From: Haloarcula vallismortis ATCC 29715
GTDB lineage: Archaea; Halobacteriota; Halobacteria; Halobacteriales; Haloarculaceae
Assembly (NCBI RefSeq): GCF_000337775.1
Contig: NZ_AOLQ01000007.1
Span: forward strand, 1-64,000
DNA: 64,000 bases
Direction: 5' to 3'
Both the position numbers and the translations under genes were made by a program. Each line of letters starts with the position of its first letter. Position 1 is the stretch's first letter. The notes beneath the pieces are model-generated. The model was not told the DNA's origin and made no database searches. It saw nothing but the letters and a program-made list of their open reading frames with translations. Of this stretch, positions 33,577 to 42,184 are shown one piece after another.

Positions 33577-34793
33577 TATTTGAATATCTGTTCGACATCC
33601 GCGCCCGTCTCGGTCGCCCGCTCGACATCAAGGTCGTTGAGGGCAGCGCGCAACTCTTTCTCGTTTGGCAGGGCGTGAATCTCTGCCTGGAACTCGATGT
33701 CGTCGGTCTGCATCTGTGAGTCGATGATGAACGCGTGCTCCTGATACTGTCCGACCTGCGCCGCAAGCGGGTCGATAATCGCCCGCCCCATGTCGTGGAC
33801 GACCTGTGGCGGCGTGTGTTCGACCGATGTCTGAAGGACATTCGCCCAGCCGTCGACGAACCCGCTCGTCATGATGTTTCCCAGCTCCTCAATGGCAGCT
33901 TTGTGTTGGTCGGTTAGCTCGTCGCTGTCCATTTCGATGGGCATCATTGCCTCCGCGACGTTGATTGCAGAGACCTCATCGAACAGTACCATCAGGTAGC
34001 CACTGGGCGTCCCGGTGAACTCGACGACCGTCCCGACAAAGGTGTCCGTGCCGATCTGTTTCGGCACGTCTTCGATGGGGGCGAAGCTGATCTGTGTCAC
34101 CTCCGACTCGGTCGGAATACCGGTCATCATTTCGACGTTGTCAGCGGCTTTCTGGGTGCCGCGGGTCGTCATCTCGTTGAACGTCTGGAGCTTGTCGATG
34201 GGGATTGCGTCGCCGTCCGTGTCGACGTGCTCTACCATCATCTCCGTGAGCGACTCGTACTCAGGGAGCATGTAGATGTAGAAGTTCACCGACTCGTCGA
34301 TCCATTCGATCTCCGATTTGAACACGAACACCTGCTGGTGGTCGGCGTCTACGGGTGCATCTGGGAGCACGTCACTGCCGGACTCCTCGACATAGGTCGG
34401 CGGCGAATGGTCGATGGTCGCACCGACGTAGTCGGCCCACCCGTCGATGAACCCGCTCATCATGATGTTGCCGATCTCCTCGATACAGCTTCTGGCCATC
34501 GCCTCGTCGTCACTGCTACCGGGCATCATCTCCTCGGTGATCGTTCCAGCGCTGTCGACGTCGAAGGCAAGCACAGTATCGCCCTCCAGAACACCATCGA
34601 AGGAGAACTCGACTCCGACGAAGTCCCGGCCGGCCAGTTCCTCCCCGACATCTGCTCTGTCAAGCAGCGTGATTTTGGTTACGTCGACGACGGCATCGAT
34701 ACCCGTCATCTGGCCCATCGACTGCGTGGCCTGTTCAGCCCCCTCGTGAGCGAGTTGGTTGAACGTGCCAAGCGACTGAATATCGACGTTCAT
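33576..34793 (-). CDS. cheC: tandem-domain CheC-family phosphatase/adaptor
   Basis: A 405-aa protein with two CheC-like halves (about 1-195 and 200-405). The phosphatase helix motif appears twice, as EEIGNIMMSGFIDGWAD (about 104-120) and EELGNIMTSGFVDGWAN (about 300-316). The usual CheC is about 200 aa with two such motifs, so this is a duplicated or expanded version; Haloarcula and Halobacterium carry several CheC variants. It dephosphorylates CheY-P and binds CheD. It starts immediately after the cheY stop. Confidence 0.9.
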   Translation of the reverse strand: MNVDIQSLGTFNQLAHEGAEQATQSMGQMTGIDAVVDVTKITLLDRADVGEELAGRDFVGVEFSFDGVLEGDTVLAFDVDSAGTITEEMMPGSSDDEAMARSCIEEIGNIMMSGFIDGWADYVGATIDHSPPTYVEESGSDVLPDAPVDADHQQVFVFKSEIEWIDESVNFYIYMLPEYESLTEMMVEHVDTDGDAIPIDKLQTFNEMTTRGTQKAADNVEMMTGIPTESEVTQISFAPIEDVPKQIGTDTFVGTVVEFTGTPSGYLMVLFDEVSAINVAEAMMPIEMDSDELTDQHKAAIEELGNIMTSGFVDGWANVLQTSVEHTPPQVVHDMGRAIIDPLAAQVGQYQEHAFIIDSQMQTDDIEFQAEIHALPNEKELRAALNDLDVERATETGADVEQIFK

Positions 34794-35153
34794 TTATGAG
34801 GGAACGACGTCCTCGATAGCCTCCATCACACTGGGTTTCTGGAACGGCTTGGTGATATACCCGTCAGCCCCCGCTTTCACCGCCTCCTTCATTTTCTCTT
34901 CCTGGCCAACGCTTGTGCACATGATGACGTTCGCATCCGGATTAGAAGATTTAATCTCGTCTGTGGCTTCGATGCCATCCCGGATCGGCATCACGATATC
35001 CATCATCACCAGGTCTGGACCCTCTTCTTTGAACACTTCGACAGCTTCGACTCCATTCTCGACCTCTCCAACGATCTCGTGATCTTCTTCGAGGATCTCG
35101 CGGAGGAGGTTACGCATAAACTCTGAATCGTCGGCGATCAGTACGTCTGGCAT
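34794..35153 (-). CDS. cheY: chemotaxis response regulator CheY
   Basis: A 119-aa single receiver domain. Asp8/Asp9 form the acidic pocket, Asp52 is the phosphorylation site (VMMDIVMP), a Thr/Ser switch lies in MCTSVGQ and Lys in YITKPF. CheA phosphorylates it; CheY-P acts on the ArlCE switch via CheF. The longest frame begins at TTG; ATG at 35153 is the sensible start. It heads cheY-cheC-cheD. TTTATCT at about 35184-35190 may be its TATA box. Confidence 0.95.
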   Translation of the reverse strand: MPDVLIADDSEFMRNLLREILEEDHEIVGEVENGVEAVEVFKEEGPDLVMMDIVMPIRDGIEATDEIKSSNPDANVIMCTSVGQEEKMKEAVKAGADGYITKPFQKPSVMEAIEDVVPS

Positions 35154-35239
35154 GCCTATCAAGCCTACATATCGTGATGAGTTAGATAAAGGTGTCCCGT
35201 AAATTATCGCGTGTGATATCGGTGGGTCCTGAAACCCAG

Positions 35240-37321
35240 TTACACCGCGGGGAGATGCGGCATGAGAACGCGAATGAAATCGAGCGCAAAGGGGCCGTAC
35301 TGGAAGTACACGAGCCCCGAAAGGAGAACGTACGCTGTCGTCAGTCCCGCCGGGAGTGCCAGACCCAGAACGACCACTCTGGACGGGACCCTGTCAGGGG
35401 CAAGTGTGCGGCCCAGCACAGCCCCAGCACAGACAACAGCCCCTCCGAGATTGAGCAGTGCGTGGAACTGTACCGCCTCTCCGAGCGCCAGATCAAGTCC
35501 GGCAACGACACCGAGTCCGAGGACGAGGCCACCGATCGTACTCACAGCGTACCCGCCGGCAAGCCACCACCTCGCGTCGCTGGCGGTTTCGTGGACGGCT
35601 GGAATCCGAACGAGTCCGTACATGATGAGCGGGACCGTCGGCAGCAGATAGCGGACTGTGAGCTGTGTGTGCAGCGGCAGGCGGCTCAGATAGACGAGCG
35701 TGAATACAGCTGCGAGGGCCGCGACAAGCATATCCGTCTGTGTTCGAGGCGAATACTGCGACGGACGGACGCCCAACTGCCGTATTCGTCGACTGGCTGA
35801 GCGAACCAGAACCGCGGGAAGTGCCGCGACCGCGCCGAAAAGTGGGACGGCCTCAACCATTGTGAGTTCAATCGCCTCGTAGGAATTAGGAGCGTAGTTG
35901 ATCCGTGGTGCAGCGCCGCTCCGCAAGAAGATCTGTGACAATCGCTCGGGAGTGGTCAGTACGCCGACACCAAGACGGACTGCATCCGAGACGAAGACCA
36001 TCGCGGGTGCCGCGGATTCCATGATTCGTTCGAACAGGGCGAGAGCCGGTGTAATGATCGGCGTTCCGCCATCACTTCCCGTTCCGCCATCGCTTCCTGT
36101 TCCGCCATCGCTTCCCGTTCCGCCATCGCTTCCCGTTCCGCCATCGCTTCCTGTTCCGCCATCGCTTCCTGTTCCGCCATCGCTTCCTGTTCCGCCATCA
36201 CTTCCCGTTCCGGTACCCCCAGTACTGCCGGACCCGCTACCGCCACCCGTTCCGGTATCGCCGCCGGTCTCGGGTGTGAACTCGACGTTCGCACCTCCGA
36301 CAGCGGAGAGCAACCGCGGCGGCTTGACTGGGTTACCGGATATAAGATAGTTCGTGATGAGCATCGGGAGGGATCCGAGGAAGAGCGCGAGGCCGATAAC
36401 AGCGAGGTGGATGAACGAATTTCGCCTTGCGGTGACAAGGTCCACAATGGCCAGAATCACCACGAGGAAAAATCCCTCGAAGGCATGAGTCCAAGTTACC
36501 AGGCCAGCGGCAACGTACGCACCGGCGCGAAAGCCGAGCCCACGCCGAAATCTGGCGTCAGCATACGCAACTCGGCTCCGAGCAAACAGGTACACCGTCG
36601 TCAGTATCAACAGTCCTACCAGAACGTGCCGTTTCGGAAGCGAAGCCCAGAATCCGACAGACGAGGCGATACCGATTGCGACACCAGCCGCCAAAGCGAC
36701 CGGGCGGTCGTGCCAGATTCCGACGAGGCGATAGAGAACGACACCGGTCGTTGCTGCTGCAAGCATTGTCGATATCTGGAACGCAGCTATCGGGAGCGCA
36801 GTGTCCGGAAGGGCTGTCGCTGTCAGCGCACCGGTCAGAAACAGGACGGCGACGAGACCGCTACCGACCCACAGAACAGTTCGACCGGCGGTGTCGGTGT
36901 GGCGCTGCCCGAGCACGCTGACGTGAGAGACAAAAGCGAGCGCAGTGCCCGACCAGAGTCCGAGGAGCAATAGCCGGGGGGTGATGAACACGGACAGCGC
37001 CTGGAGTGCCCAGACCAGCGGGACAGCCAGCAGGATCTGGCCGTAGTTTCGCCCGTACAGCATGCCACCGGACTTGTGCAGGCCCGGTTGTGCGCCAAGT
37101 GTCAGGGTGTACGGCGTCTCCGTGATGTGGAGCTGCCCGTTCGAGACAGCGACGAGCGCGTTGGCAGTGGTGTACGTGTCCGTGATGAAAATGCCGACGC
37201 GCCAGTAGAGCCCGAACGTAACGAGCAGGCCGAGCCAGAGGACGTAGCCGTAGCGGTCACCGAACACAGTCTTTCCAAACTGTCGGCAGCTGCCAGTGAA
37301 CCACTCGGCGTCTCGGGTCAT
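35240..37321 (-). CDS. large polytopic membrane protein with hexapeptide repeats
   Basis: A 693-aa membrane protein with roughly a dozen hydrophobic helices and an interrupting Gly/Ser/Asp-rich loop. The N-terminal region (LVAVSNGQLHITETPYTLTLGAQPG and GMLYGRNYGQILL) recalls the extracytoplasmic loop of glycosyltransferase-C (GT39/GT87-like) enzymes, but no certain DxD-type active site is seen. The loop contains eight tandem GSDGGT units encoded by an 18-bp repeat. It overlaps by four nucleotides with an upstream exported-protein gene, so the pair is co-translated. It is inserted among chemotaxis and archaellin genes; a role in archaellum or S-layer glycosylation is possible but not shown. 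Confidence 0.65.
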   Translation of the reverse strand: MTRDAEWFTGSCRQFGKTVFGDRYGYVLWLGLLVTFGLYWRVGIFITDTYTTANALVAVSNGQLHITETPYTLTLGAQPGLHKSGGMLYGRNYGQILLAVPLVWALQALSVFITPRLLLLGLWSGTALAFVSHVSVLGQRHTDTAGRTVLWVGSGLVAVLFLTGALTATALPDTALPIAAFQISTMLAAATTGVVLYRLVGIWHDRPVALAAGVAIGIASSVGFWASLPKRHVLVGLLILTTVYLFARSRVAYADARFRRGLGFRAGAYVAAGLVTWTHAFEGFFLVVILAIVDLVTARRNSFIHLAVIGLALFLGSLPMLITNYLISGNPVKPPRLLSAVGGANVEFTPETGGDTGTGGGSGSGSTGGTGTGSDGGTGSDGGTGSDGGTGSDGGTGSDGGTGSDGGTGSDGGTGSDGGTPIITPALALFERIMESAAPAMVFVSDAVRLGVGVLTTPERLSQIFLRSGAAPRINYAPNSYEAIELTMVEAVPLFGAVAALPAVLVRSASRRIRQLGVRPSQYSPRTQTDMLVAALAAVFTLVYLSRLPLHTQLTVRYLLPTVPLIMYGLVRIPAVHETASDARWWLAGGYAVSTIGGLVLGLGVVAGLDLALGEAVQFHALLNLGGAVVCAGAVLGRTLAPDRVPSRVVVLGLALPAGLTTAYVLLSGLVYFQYGPFALDFIRVLMPHLPAV
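36063..36206 (-). repeat. 18-bp tandem repeat, 8 copies (GSDGGT units)
   Basis: Eight direct copies of an 18-bp unit, differing only at two third-codon sites (A/G and C/T), encode eight GSDGGT hexapeptides in the membrane protein. Such in-frame arrays can change length by slippage, and this one keeps the reading frame because the unit is a multiple of three. Confidence 0.95.
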
Positions 37322-37800
37322 CGCTCCACCTGCACTGTCACGTTTTCGGCAACAATTGTCTCAGCAGTTTCGAAGCTCTGTACCCGAAGCAGGACAGTGC
37401 CCCTGTACACGTCCCGCTCCAGTGACGACGGTGGTACCGCCCTGTCTCCGGGTGCGAGTCGGTACGTTCCAGACTGACCTTCCGAGAGGACCCGCTCATC
37501 TTCGCGGGAAATGTTGAGTGCAGGAACTGCAACCTGATATAACAGCCTTGGACGGCCCGTCACGGAGTCGACGGTCACACTGGCATCGGGTACTCGGAGA
37601 TACGCAACATTCGTGCCGAACCGACCGTCCGTGATCCGTATCTCTGACGTGGGCAGTTGTACGGAACTGATAGCCGCCGTCCCGTCACCGATAGTCGTCG
37701 GCTGTGTCCTGACAGCGTCGACGCCGACGAGCGGTCCCGTCACGACGAGCGTTACCAGAACAAACAGGGCAACGACCATCGGCGGTTGGCGCGGGACCAT
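37318..37800 (-). CDS. exported or membrane-anchored protein, unknown
   Basis: A 160-aa protein with an N-terminal signal-like hydrophobic segment (about 9-28) after a short basic stretch, then a beta-rich exterior part (ISSVQLPTSEIRITDGRFGTNVAYLRVPD). The stop overlaps the start of the downstream large membrane protein (ATGA). No family recognised. Being paired with that protein, it may be its exposed partner. Confidence 0.6.
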   Translation of the reverse strand: MVPRQPPMVVALFVLVTLVVTGPLVGVDAVRTQPTTIGDGTAAISSVQLPTSEIRITDGRFGTNVAYLRVPDASVTVDSVTGRPRLLYQVAVPALNISREDERVLSEGQSGTYRLAPGDRAVPPSSLERDVYRGTVLLRVQSFETAETIVAENVTVQVER

Positions 37801-37895
37801 TATCTACCCTACACACTGCCGTGCCCGGATTTAAATCCCTCGTCGGTTGGACACACTGCTGTCCCTGTCATCACGGTAGCTACCCGATTACAGGT

Positions 37896-37913
37896 CGTCG
37901 TTCGGCAACGACG
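37896..37913 (-). terminator. perfect 7-bp hairpin after the ArlD/E-like gene
   Basis: CGTCGTT pairs with AACGACG around a CGGC loop, 15 nt beyond the stop at 37928. A second palindrome (GGTAGCTACC, 37876-37885) follows. These probably end the 37928-38503 transcript. Confidence 0.5.
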
Positions 37914-37927
37914 TATAACAGGCCGTA

Positions 37928-38503
37928 TCAGAGTTCGGCGCCGTCGGCATCCTCGACGGCCTGTAAGAGATCGGCGATGGAATCGTCCGGCGTCAGTTGT
38001 GTCGACCGGACGAGCTGCTTGATGACCGCTGGCGGGTATCGAACTGGCACGTTTGATTCCGACAGCAAGATACCCAGCACTTCTTCGACCGGTGTCGACC
38101 CGTCCATCTGGCGACCGTACCAGAGCATAAAGCTCTCGAAAACCGTGACAATGTCGTTGGAGGCAAGCTGTTGCTGGTCGACATCGCCGTCGAACTTCGC
38201 GGTCACGTCGAAGCCATATCTGGCGTTCGAGTCGGCCATCTGTTCGGCAAGCCACTCGTGGACGTTCGCATCGGAGAACTCAGGAGCCGACGGCTCCGGG
38301 TCTGGTGCAGGAGACGGCGGTGATTCAGACGCCGAATCCGATGAGACCTGGTTCCCGTAGGAGTCGTCAGTGCGGACATCCGACGAAACGACGTAGCGGC
38401 CCTCGTCGATTTCAGTGACGTGCTCGTCGTCGGCGATATCGAGCTCTTCGGGCGAAAGTACCTTGCCCTCTTCCGGATTCGGTTCATCTGACCGCCGAGC
38501 CAT
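37928..38503 (-). CDS. ArlD/E-domain-like protein of the archaellum cluster
   Basis: A 191-aa soluble acidic protein. The N-terminal 85 residues are low-complexity ([14 protein letters not shown], then SESPPSPAPDPEP). The C-terminal 80 residues (YGRQMDGSTPVEEVLGILLSESNVPV and RYPPAVIKQLVRSTQL) resemble, in length and helical pattern, the C-terminal domain of ArlCE/ArlD, although identity is low. From memory it may be the haloarchaeal family DUF7500. Its place between cheY and the archaellins supports a motility function. Confidence 0.55.
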   Translation of the reverse strand: MARRSDEPNPEEGKVLSPEELDIADDEHVTEIDEGRYVVSSDVRTDDSYGNQVSSDSASESPPSPAPDPEPSAPEFSDANVHEWLAEQMADSNARYGFDVTAKFDGDVDQQQLASNDIVTVFESFMLWYGRQMDGSTPVEEVLGILLSESNVPVRYPPAVIKQLVRSTQLTPDDSIADLLQAVEDADGAEL

Positions 38504-38592
38504 AGATACTAGTGTGTGAGGCTATCGTATAACTCCGTCGCTGGTCAGGGTGGAGAAAAGAGAACGGCGTCGAATCAAATAGATGACCGAGT

Positions 38593-39219
38593 TTAGAGGC
38601 TGACTGCGGAGTTACCAGACAGAGTCTCCGGGACGACCAGTCGGGCGGTCGTCGTGCCACCGGACTGAGTGTTCAGTCGAACCGTCGCCGTCTCACCCTC
38701 ACCGAGACCGTCACCGTCACCGCTTCCGCGGATTAGCTCGGCACTGAAGACGATTGTCGCGCGGTCAGACGGGTCGTTCAGGACCTGGCTTCCCGAAATC
38801 GAGTCGTCGTCGTCCTGCACATCAGTGACAGCGAAGGAGGACCCGTCAGGATCCGGGGTGCCACTGTAGCCGGACGAGGTTAGGTCGTAAGACCCAGTAG
38901 AGTCGACCCACTGGGCGATCGTACTGCCGATGTCGATGTTCCCCGCACCGGGTGCCTTCTTCACCGTCAGCTTGACCGTGTTGATCGTGCTGCTGGACGA
39001 CTGGATGTCTTCACCGACGGCGTTGACGAGCTGTAGTCGGTTCGTCACTTGGTCACTGCTCTGTTGTCCGGTTTCCTCGGCGCTGCTCTGGAGGAAGCCA
39101 GCCGTGTTAATCAGGACGCCCGCAGCAATGGCGGCGACCAGCACCATCGCGATGAACACGATGAGGGTGCCGATACCGACCTGCCCGCGGTCGTCATCAT
39201 TCGTTAGTTCCGTTAGCAT
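38593..39219 (-). CDS. flgA1: archaellin (flagellin), copy 1
   Basis: A 208-aa preprotein. The class III signal [18 protein letters not shown] is cut by prearchaellin peptidase after Gly, leaving a hydrophobic N-terminal helix that forms the filament core. The C-terminal beta domain contains [15 protein letters not shown]. The longer frame upstream is leader; MLTELTND is the normal start. It differs from copy 2 mainly at residues about 125-170, the surface-exposed part. Both are highly expressed-type genes with their own promoter. The gene symbol follows Haloarcula usage and is tentative. Confidence 0.93.
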   Translation of the reverse strand: MLTELTNDDDRGQVGIGTLIVFIAMVLVAAIAAGVLINTAGFLQSSAEETGQQSSDQVTNRLQLVNAVGEDIQSSSSTINTVKLTVKKAPGAGNIDIGSTIAQWVDSTGSYDLTSSGYSGTPDPDGSSFAVTDVQDDDDSISGSQVLNDPSDRATIVFSAELIRGSGDGDGLGEGETATVRLNTQSGGTTTARLVVPETLSGNSAVSL

Positions 39220-39228
39220 TGTTGATCC

Positions 39229-39243
39229 GGGTCTGTCTGACCC
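39229..39243 (-). promoter_or_regulatory. leader hairpin of archaellin copy 1
   Basis: GGGTC pairs with GACCC around a 5-nt loop, ending 10 nt before the ATG in the 5' UTR. The same 15-nt sequence is present in the leader of copy 2. It may stabilise the mRNA or control translation. Confidence 0.5.
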
Positions 39244-39266
39244 TATCTGTTGACTCTTTTCACGGG

Positions 39267-39274
39267 TAATAATA
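39267..39274 (-). promoter_or_regulatory. TATA element of archaellin copy 1
   Basis: TATTATTA on the minus strand, 48 nt from the ATG, preceded by a purine-rich GAGAGGAGA and an AATTTG box. The block is largely repeated at 40211-40235. Confidence 0.55.
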
Positions 39275-39539
39275 TCTCCTCTCAAATTATAGGTATTGAT
39301 AACCGAGTCACTGATAGCTGTAAGTAACAGCTTCAGCGGTTGAAACCGGTATTTGTTCGAAAATAGACGGGAACTGGATTCTATTTCTGAGAGTAGCAGT
39401 CAACAGAGTTTGTGACCAAAATAAATGACTGTGTATGTGGCGGAGCCAGTATTGTGTCGCAGCTATCTGATGGAAAGCACGCAGAAAGCAGAAATTTGCT
39501 ATGAGTATGTCAGCAGTCGAAATTGAAAGGGACGATGCG

Positions 39540-40163
39540 TTACAGCGAGACCGCAGAGTTACCAGACAGAGTCTCCGGGACGACCAGTCGGGCGGTCGTC
39601 GTGCCACCGGACTGAGTGTTCAGTCGAACCGTCGCCGTCTCACCTTCACCGAGGCCATCGTCAGCAGCGCCACCGCGGATCGCTTCAGCGCTGAAGATAA
39701 TAACAGCTCGGTCGGACGGGTCGTTCAGAACCTGGCTTCCCGAAATCGATCCGTCATCGTCTTGGATGTCAGCGACGGAGAACTCGCTCGCGCCCGGGTC
39801 GCCGTCATAGGTGCCTTCGTAGGTAAGGTCGTACGAGCCACTGGAGTCGACCCACTGAGCGATTGTACTGCCGATGTCGATGTTCCCCGCACCGGGTGCC
39901 TTCTTTACGGTAAGCTTGACCGTGTCGATCGTGCTGCTGGACGACTGGATGTCTTCACCGACGGCGTTGACAAGCTGCAGTCGGTTCGTCACTTGGTCAC
40001 TGCTCTGTTGTCCGGTCTCCTCGGCGCTGCTCTGGAGGAAGCCGGCCGTGTTAATCAGGACGCCCGCGGCGATTGCGGCGACCAGCACCATCGCGATGAA
40101 CACGATCAGGGTGCCGATACCGACCTGCCCGCGGTCGTCGTCGTTCGTTAGTTCCGTTAGCAT
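39540..40163 (-). CDS. flgA2: archaellin (flagellin), copy 2
   Basis: A 207-aa preprotein almost identical to copy 1 through residue 125 and at the C-terminus, with a variable block around 125-165 ([20 protein letters not shown] here). The peptidase site [10 protein letters not shown] and hydrophobic segment are intact. The 320-bp spacer from copy 1 holds no gene, only the promoter and leader of copy 1 and AT-rich sequence. The promoter and leader of both genes are conserved, showing a tandem duplication followed by homogenisation. Confidence 0.93.
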   Translation of the reverse strand: MLTELTNDDDRGQVGIGTLIVFIAMVLVAAIAAGVLINTAGFLQSSAEETGQQSSDQVTNRLQLVNAVGEDIQSSSSTIDTVKLTVKKAPGAGNIDIGSTIAQWVDSSGSYDLTYEGTYDGDPGASEFSVADIQDDDGSISGSQVLNDPSDRAVIIFSAEAIRGGAADDGLGEGETATVRLNTQSGGTTTARLVVPETLSGNSAVSL

Positions 40164-40172
40164 TGTTAATCC

Positions 40173-40187
40173 GGGTCTGTCTGACCC
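40173..40187 (-). promoter_or_regulatory. leader hairpin of archaellin copy 2
   Basis: The same GGGTC/GACCC hairpin as in copy 1, at an equal distance from the ATG. Confidence 0.5.
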
Positions 40188-40210
40188 TATGCAACCGTTC
40201 TTTTCGTCAG

Positions 40211-40218
40211 TAATAATA
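40211..40218 (-). promoter_or_regulatory. TATA element of archaellin copy 2
   Basis: TATTATTA on the minus strand, 48 nt from the ATG, with a G-rich (GGGGGGAGG) upstream element. The 356-bp stretch 40164-40519 otherwise holds only the hairpin at 40472-40487. Confidence 0.55.
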
Positions 40219-40471
40219 CCTCCCCCCAAATTATTTGACTTGATAACGGTATTCTGAGGGGCTGTGAAGAGTATTTGCCAGAAGAACGTCTGTTATTTGG
40301 CCCAGAGAAGATGATCGAGCCGCGTCGCCTCTAAGAATCAGATTTAATCACGTCCCAAAGTCGGTATCAGCGATAGAAATAATGGTTGGCGTGTAGTTCG
40401 AAGGTGTGTTGAGTTTCGCTGGAAGGGGGCAATATAGAGAAAGGAGACCTCCAGACCATCGTCGACAGAGA

Positions 40472-40487
40472 GGCCCGGTCGCGGGCC
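40472..40487 (-). terminator. GC hairpin after the small membrane gene
   Basis: GGCCCG and CGGGCC form a perfect 6-bp stem with a 4-nt loop, 32 nt beyond the stop at 40520. Confidence 0.45.
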
Positions 40488-40519
40488 GGTCGGTCAGGTG
40501 GCGTGGCCAAGACACACAC

Positions 40520-40795
40520 TCACTCGTACGTGACGAGACTGTACATTACGAACAGATAGCCAAAGGTCGTCAAGCCACTGTTGACCAGCAGCAACGAGCG
40601 AGCACCTTCGAAGTCGTTGATGAATGCGCTAATCATTGTCGCGGCCGCGCCCGCGATTGCGAGCGAAAAGCCCACCGAGAGGTGAAGCATCGCCTGCCGC
40701 GATGTCTGGAGGTACGCACGCATGGCCATCCCGACCATTGTCAGTCCGGCCACGACGAACACCAGCGTCGATATGGCATAGAGAAGTTCTATCAT
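40520..40795 (-). CDS. small three-helix membrane protein, probably DUF7521
   Basis: A 91-aa protein with three hydrophobic helices (about 2-26, 38-60 and 68-88) and a conserved-looking basic segment AYLQTSRQAMLHLSVGF. From memory it fits the haloarchaeal DUF7521 family, usually paired with an ArsR-type HTH gene as here. The GTG two codons upstream is an alternative start; ATG at 40795 is preferred. It follows the HTH gene by 83 nt and may be controlled by, or signal to, it. Confidence 0.65.
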   Translation of the reverse strand: MIELLYAISTLVFVVAGLTMVGMAMRAYLQTSRQAMLHLSVGFSLAIAGAAATMISAFINDFEGARSLLLVNSGLTTFGYLFVMYSLVTYE

Positions 40796-40878
40796 CAGCA
40801 CTGTACAGTGCTACAGCGAACCCGCTATTAAATCCACGCTCGAAAATATCTTTCATGATAACGCCGCGAGGAGGCGTT

Positions 40879-41214
40879 CTACCGCTCGGATAGAGTCCGC
40901 CACGCCTCGTCGAGTTTGTTGGTCACTTCCGACCGTTCCTCGATGTGGACCGTCAGTTCGTCGTCGAAGTCGACCCGGACCTCGTCCACGTTCCGCCGGT
41001 ACACCTTGATGCGACGGCGGTCGTCAGAGAGGATATTGTCGTGGAGTTCCAGCAAGTCGTGTTCGGTCAGTTCGTCAATGCGTCGGTAGCACGTCGCAAT
41101 GGGGATTCCGAGTTCGTCGCTGAGCTCCTGTGCGGAAACCGGTTCGTCCGTCGCGTCAAGGATTTCGGCACTGTATTTATTGCCAAGCGTCTGAAGAATC
41201 TCCCCTGAATCCAT
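40879..41214 (-). CDS. ArsR-like winged helix-turn-helix regulator
   Basis: A 111-aa wHTH protein: EILQTLGNKYSAEILDATDEPVSAQELSDELGIPIATCYRRIDEL with the wing ELHDNILSDDRRRIKVYRR. The ATG at 41214 follows a TATA box (TTTATTA, about 41241-41247) by about 27 nt. It probably regulates the downstream membrane-protein gene, and perhaps the adjacent archaellins, but direct evidence is absent. Confidence 0.8.
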   Translation of the reverse strand: MDSGEILQTLGNKYSAEILDATDEPVSAQELSDELGIPIATCYRRIDELTEHDLLELHDNILSDDRRRIKVYRRNVDEVRVDFDDELTVHIEERSEVTNKLDEAWRTLSER

Positions 41215-41370
41215 CGTTATCAAATCATAAATTCAGTCGATAATAAAGCTATCGCCTGTGATATCGAGTGAAAGAGAGACAAACACGAACCACAGGACGT
41301 TCGTACGGAAACGCCGTTCTGTGTCGCTGTACCCTCCGTTCTACGGAGTAATAATGGGTTTATCGTATCG

Positions 41371-42096
41371 CTAAATTGGTGATTCTTCCTCGCTCATCAT
41401 CGAGAAGGCACTGGCGTTCTGGTGGACATCGATACCACCCCGGTCGATCTCCATCGGGTAGATGTCGGTCTCGATGTTTTGCTTTCGCATCTTGGCGACC
41501 CAGACGTACCGGTTCACACCGGTGTCAGTCGGTGTCTGGATGAGATAGATGTTGCCGTCGGTCAGATAGTTCTCCAGTCCGATTTCGGTGTCTGGGAAGA
41601 CAGCCCCCTGTTCGTTGGTCATCAGCGTCGTGAGGCCGCTGTCGCTGAGGATGTCAGTGAACTTCAGGAGATACGTCCGTTTCTCCTTTTCATTTTCGAA
41701 GAACAGTTCGAACATGGCAAGGGAATCAAGCACCAGCCGGTCGTAGTCTCCGTCTTCGAGTTCCTCCAGTAGAATATCCAGCGAGGAGGTGAAGTCGTTC
41801 TCGCGCAGGAGCACCTGCTTGTCGTACACCTTGATGTCACCGTTGTCGACGTGCTCCTGCCAGTTTTCGAAGCCAAGGGATTCGGCGGCCTCCCGGAGGT
41901 CCGACTCATCCTCCTCGAAGGAGAGATAGATGCCATTCTCGTCGTACTTTTCGACGCCGTTGTAGATGTACTGGAGACAGAGGATCGATTTCCCGGCACC
42001 GGGGTTACCACTCACCAGTGTCGTCGAGTTCTTCACAATACCGCCGTTCAGAATGTCGTCGAGGCCCTCGATCCCCGTTTTGGTTTGCTCAATCAT
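41371..42096 (-). CDS. KaiC/GvpD-class RecA-like ATPase
   Basis: A 241-aa single-domain KaiC-like protein. Walker A GNPGAGKS is at 30-37; GIEGLDDILNGGI before it and RLVLDSLAMFELFF as Walker B are typical. It is a relative of ArlH but shares its strongest resemblance with the signalling KaiC-like family. ATG at 42096 is chosen over an upstream start because it opens the conserved TKTGIEGLD region. It lies between cheW and the HTH gene; a role in taxis signalling or in sensing ATP is a guess. Confidence 0.78.
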   Translation of the reverse strand: MIEQTKTGIEGLDDILNGGIVKNSTTLVSGNPGAGKSILCLQYIYNGVEKYDENGIYLSFEEDESDLREAAESLGFENWQEHVDNGDIKVYDKQVLLRENDFTSSLDILLEELEDGDYDRLVLDSLAMFELFFENEKEKRTYLLKFTDILSDSGLTTLMTNEQGAVFPDTEIGLENYLTDGNIYLIQTPTDTGVNRYVWVAKMRKQNIETDIYPMEIDRGGIDVHQNASAFSMMSEEESPI

Positions 42097-42184
42097 AGTT
42101 TCGGAAGGAACTGAAAGTTGATTAGATACTTCTCTGTCGGGAATGTTAAAAAGTCTTGCTGGTGTGTCGCTAAACGAACCGGAA

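Noticed and set aside
36063-36206. Possible CRISPR or direct-repeat array
   Set aside because: The units are adjacent with no spacers and keep frame as GSDGGT codons in the membrane protein; it is a coding tandem repeat.
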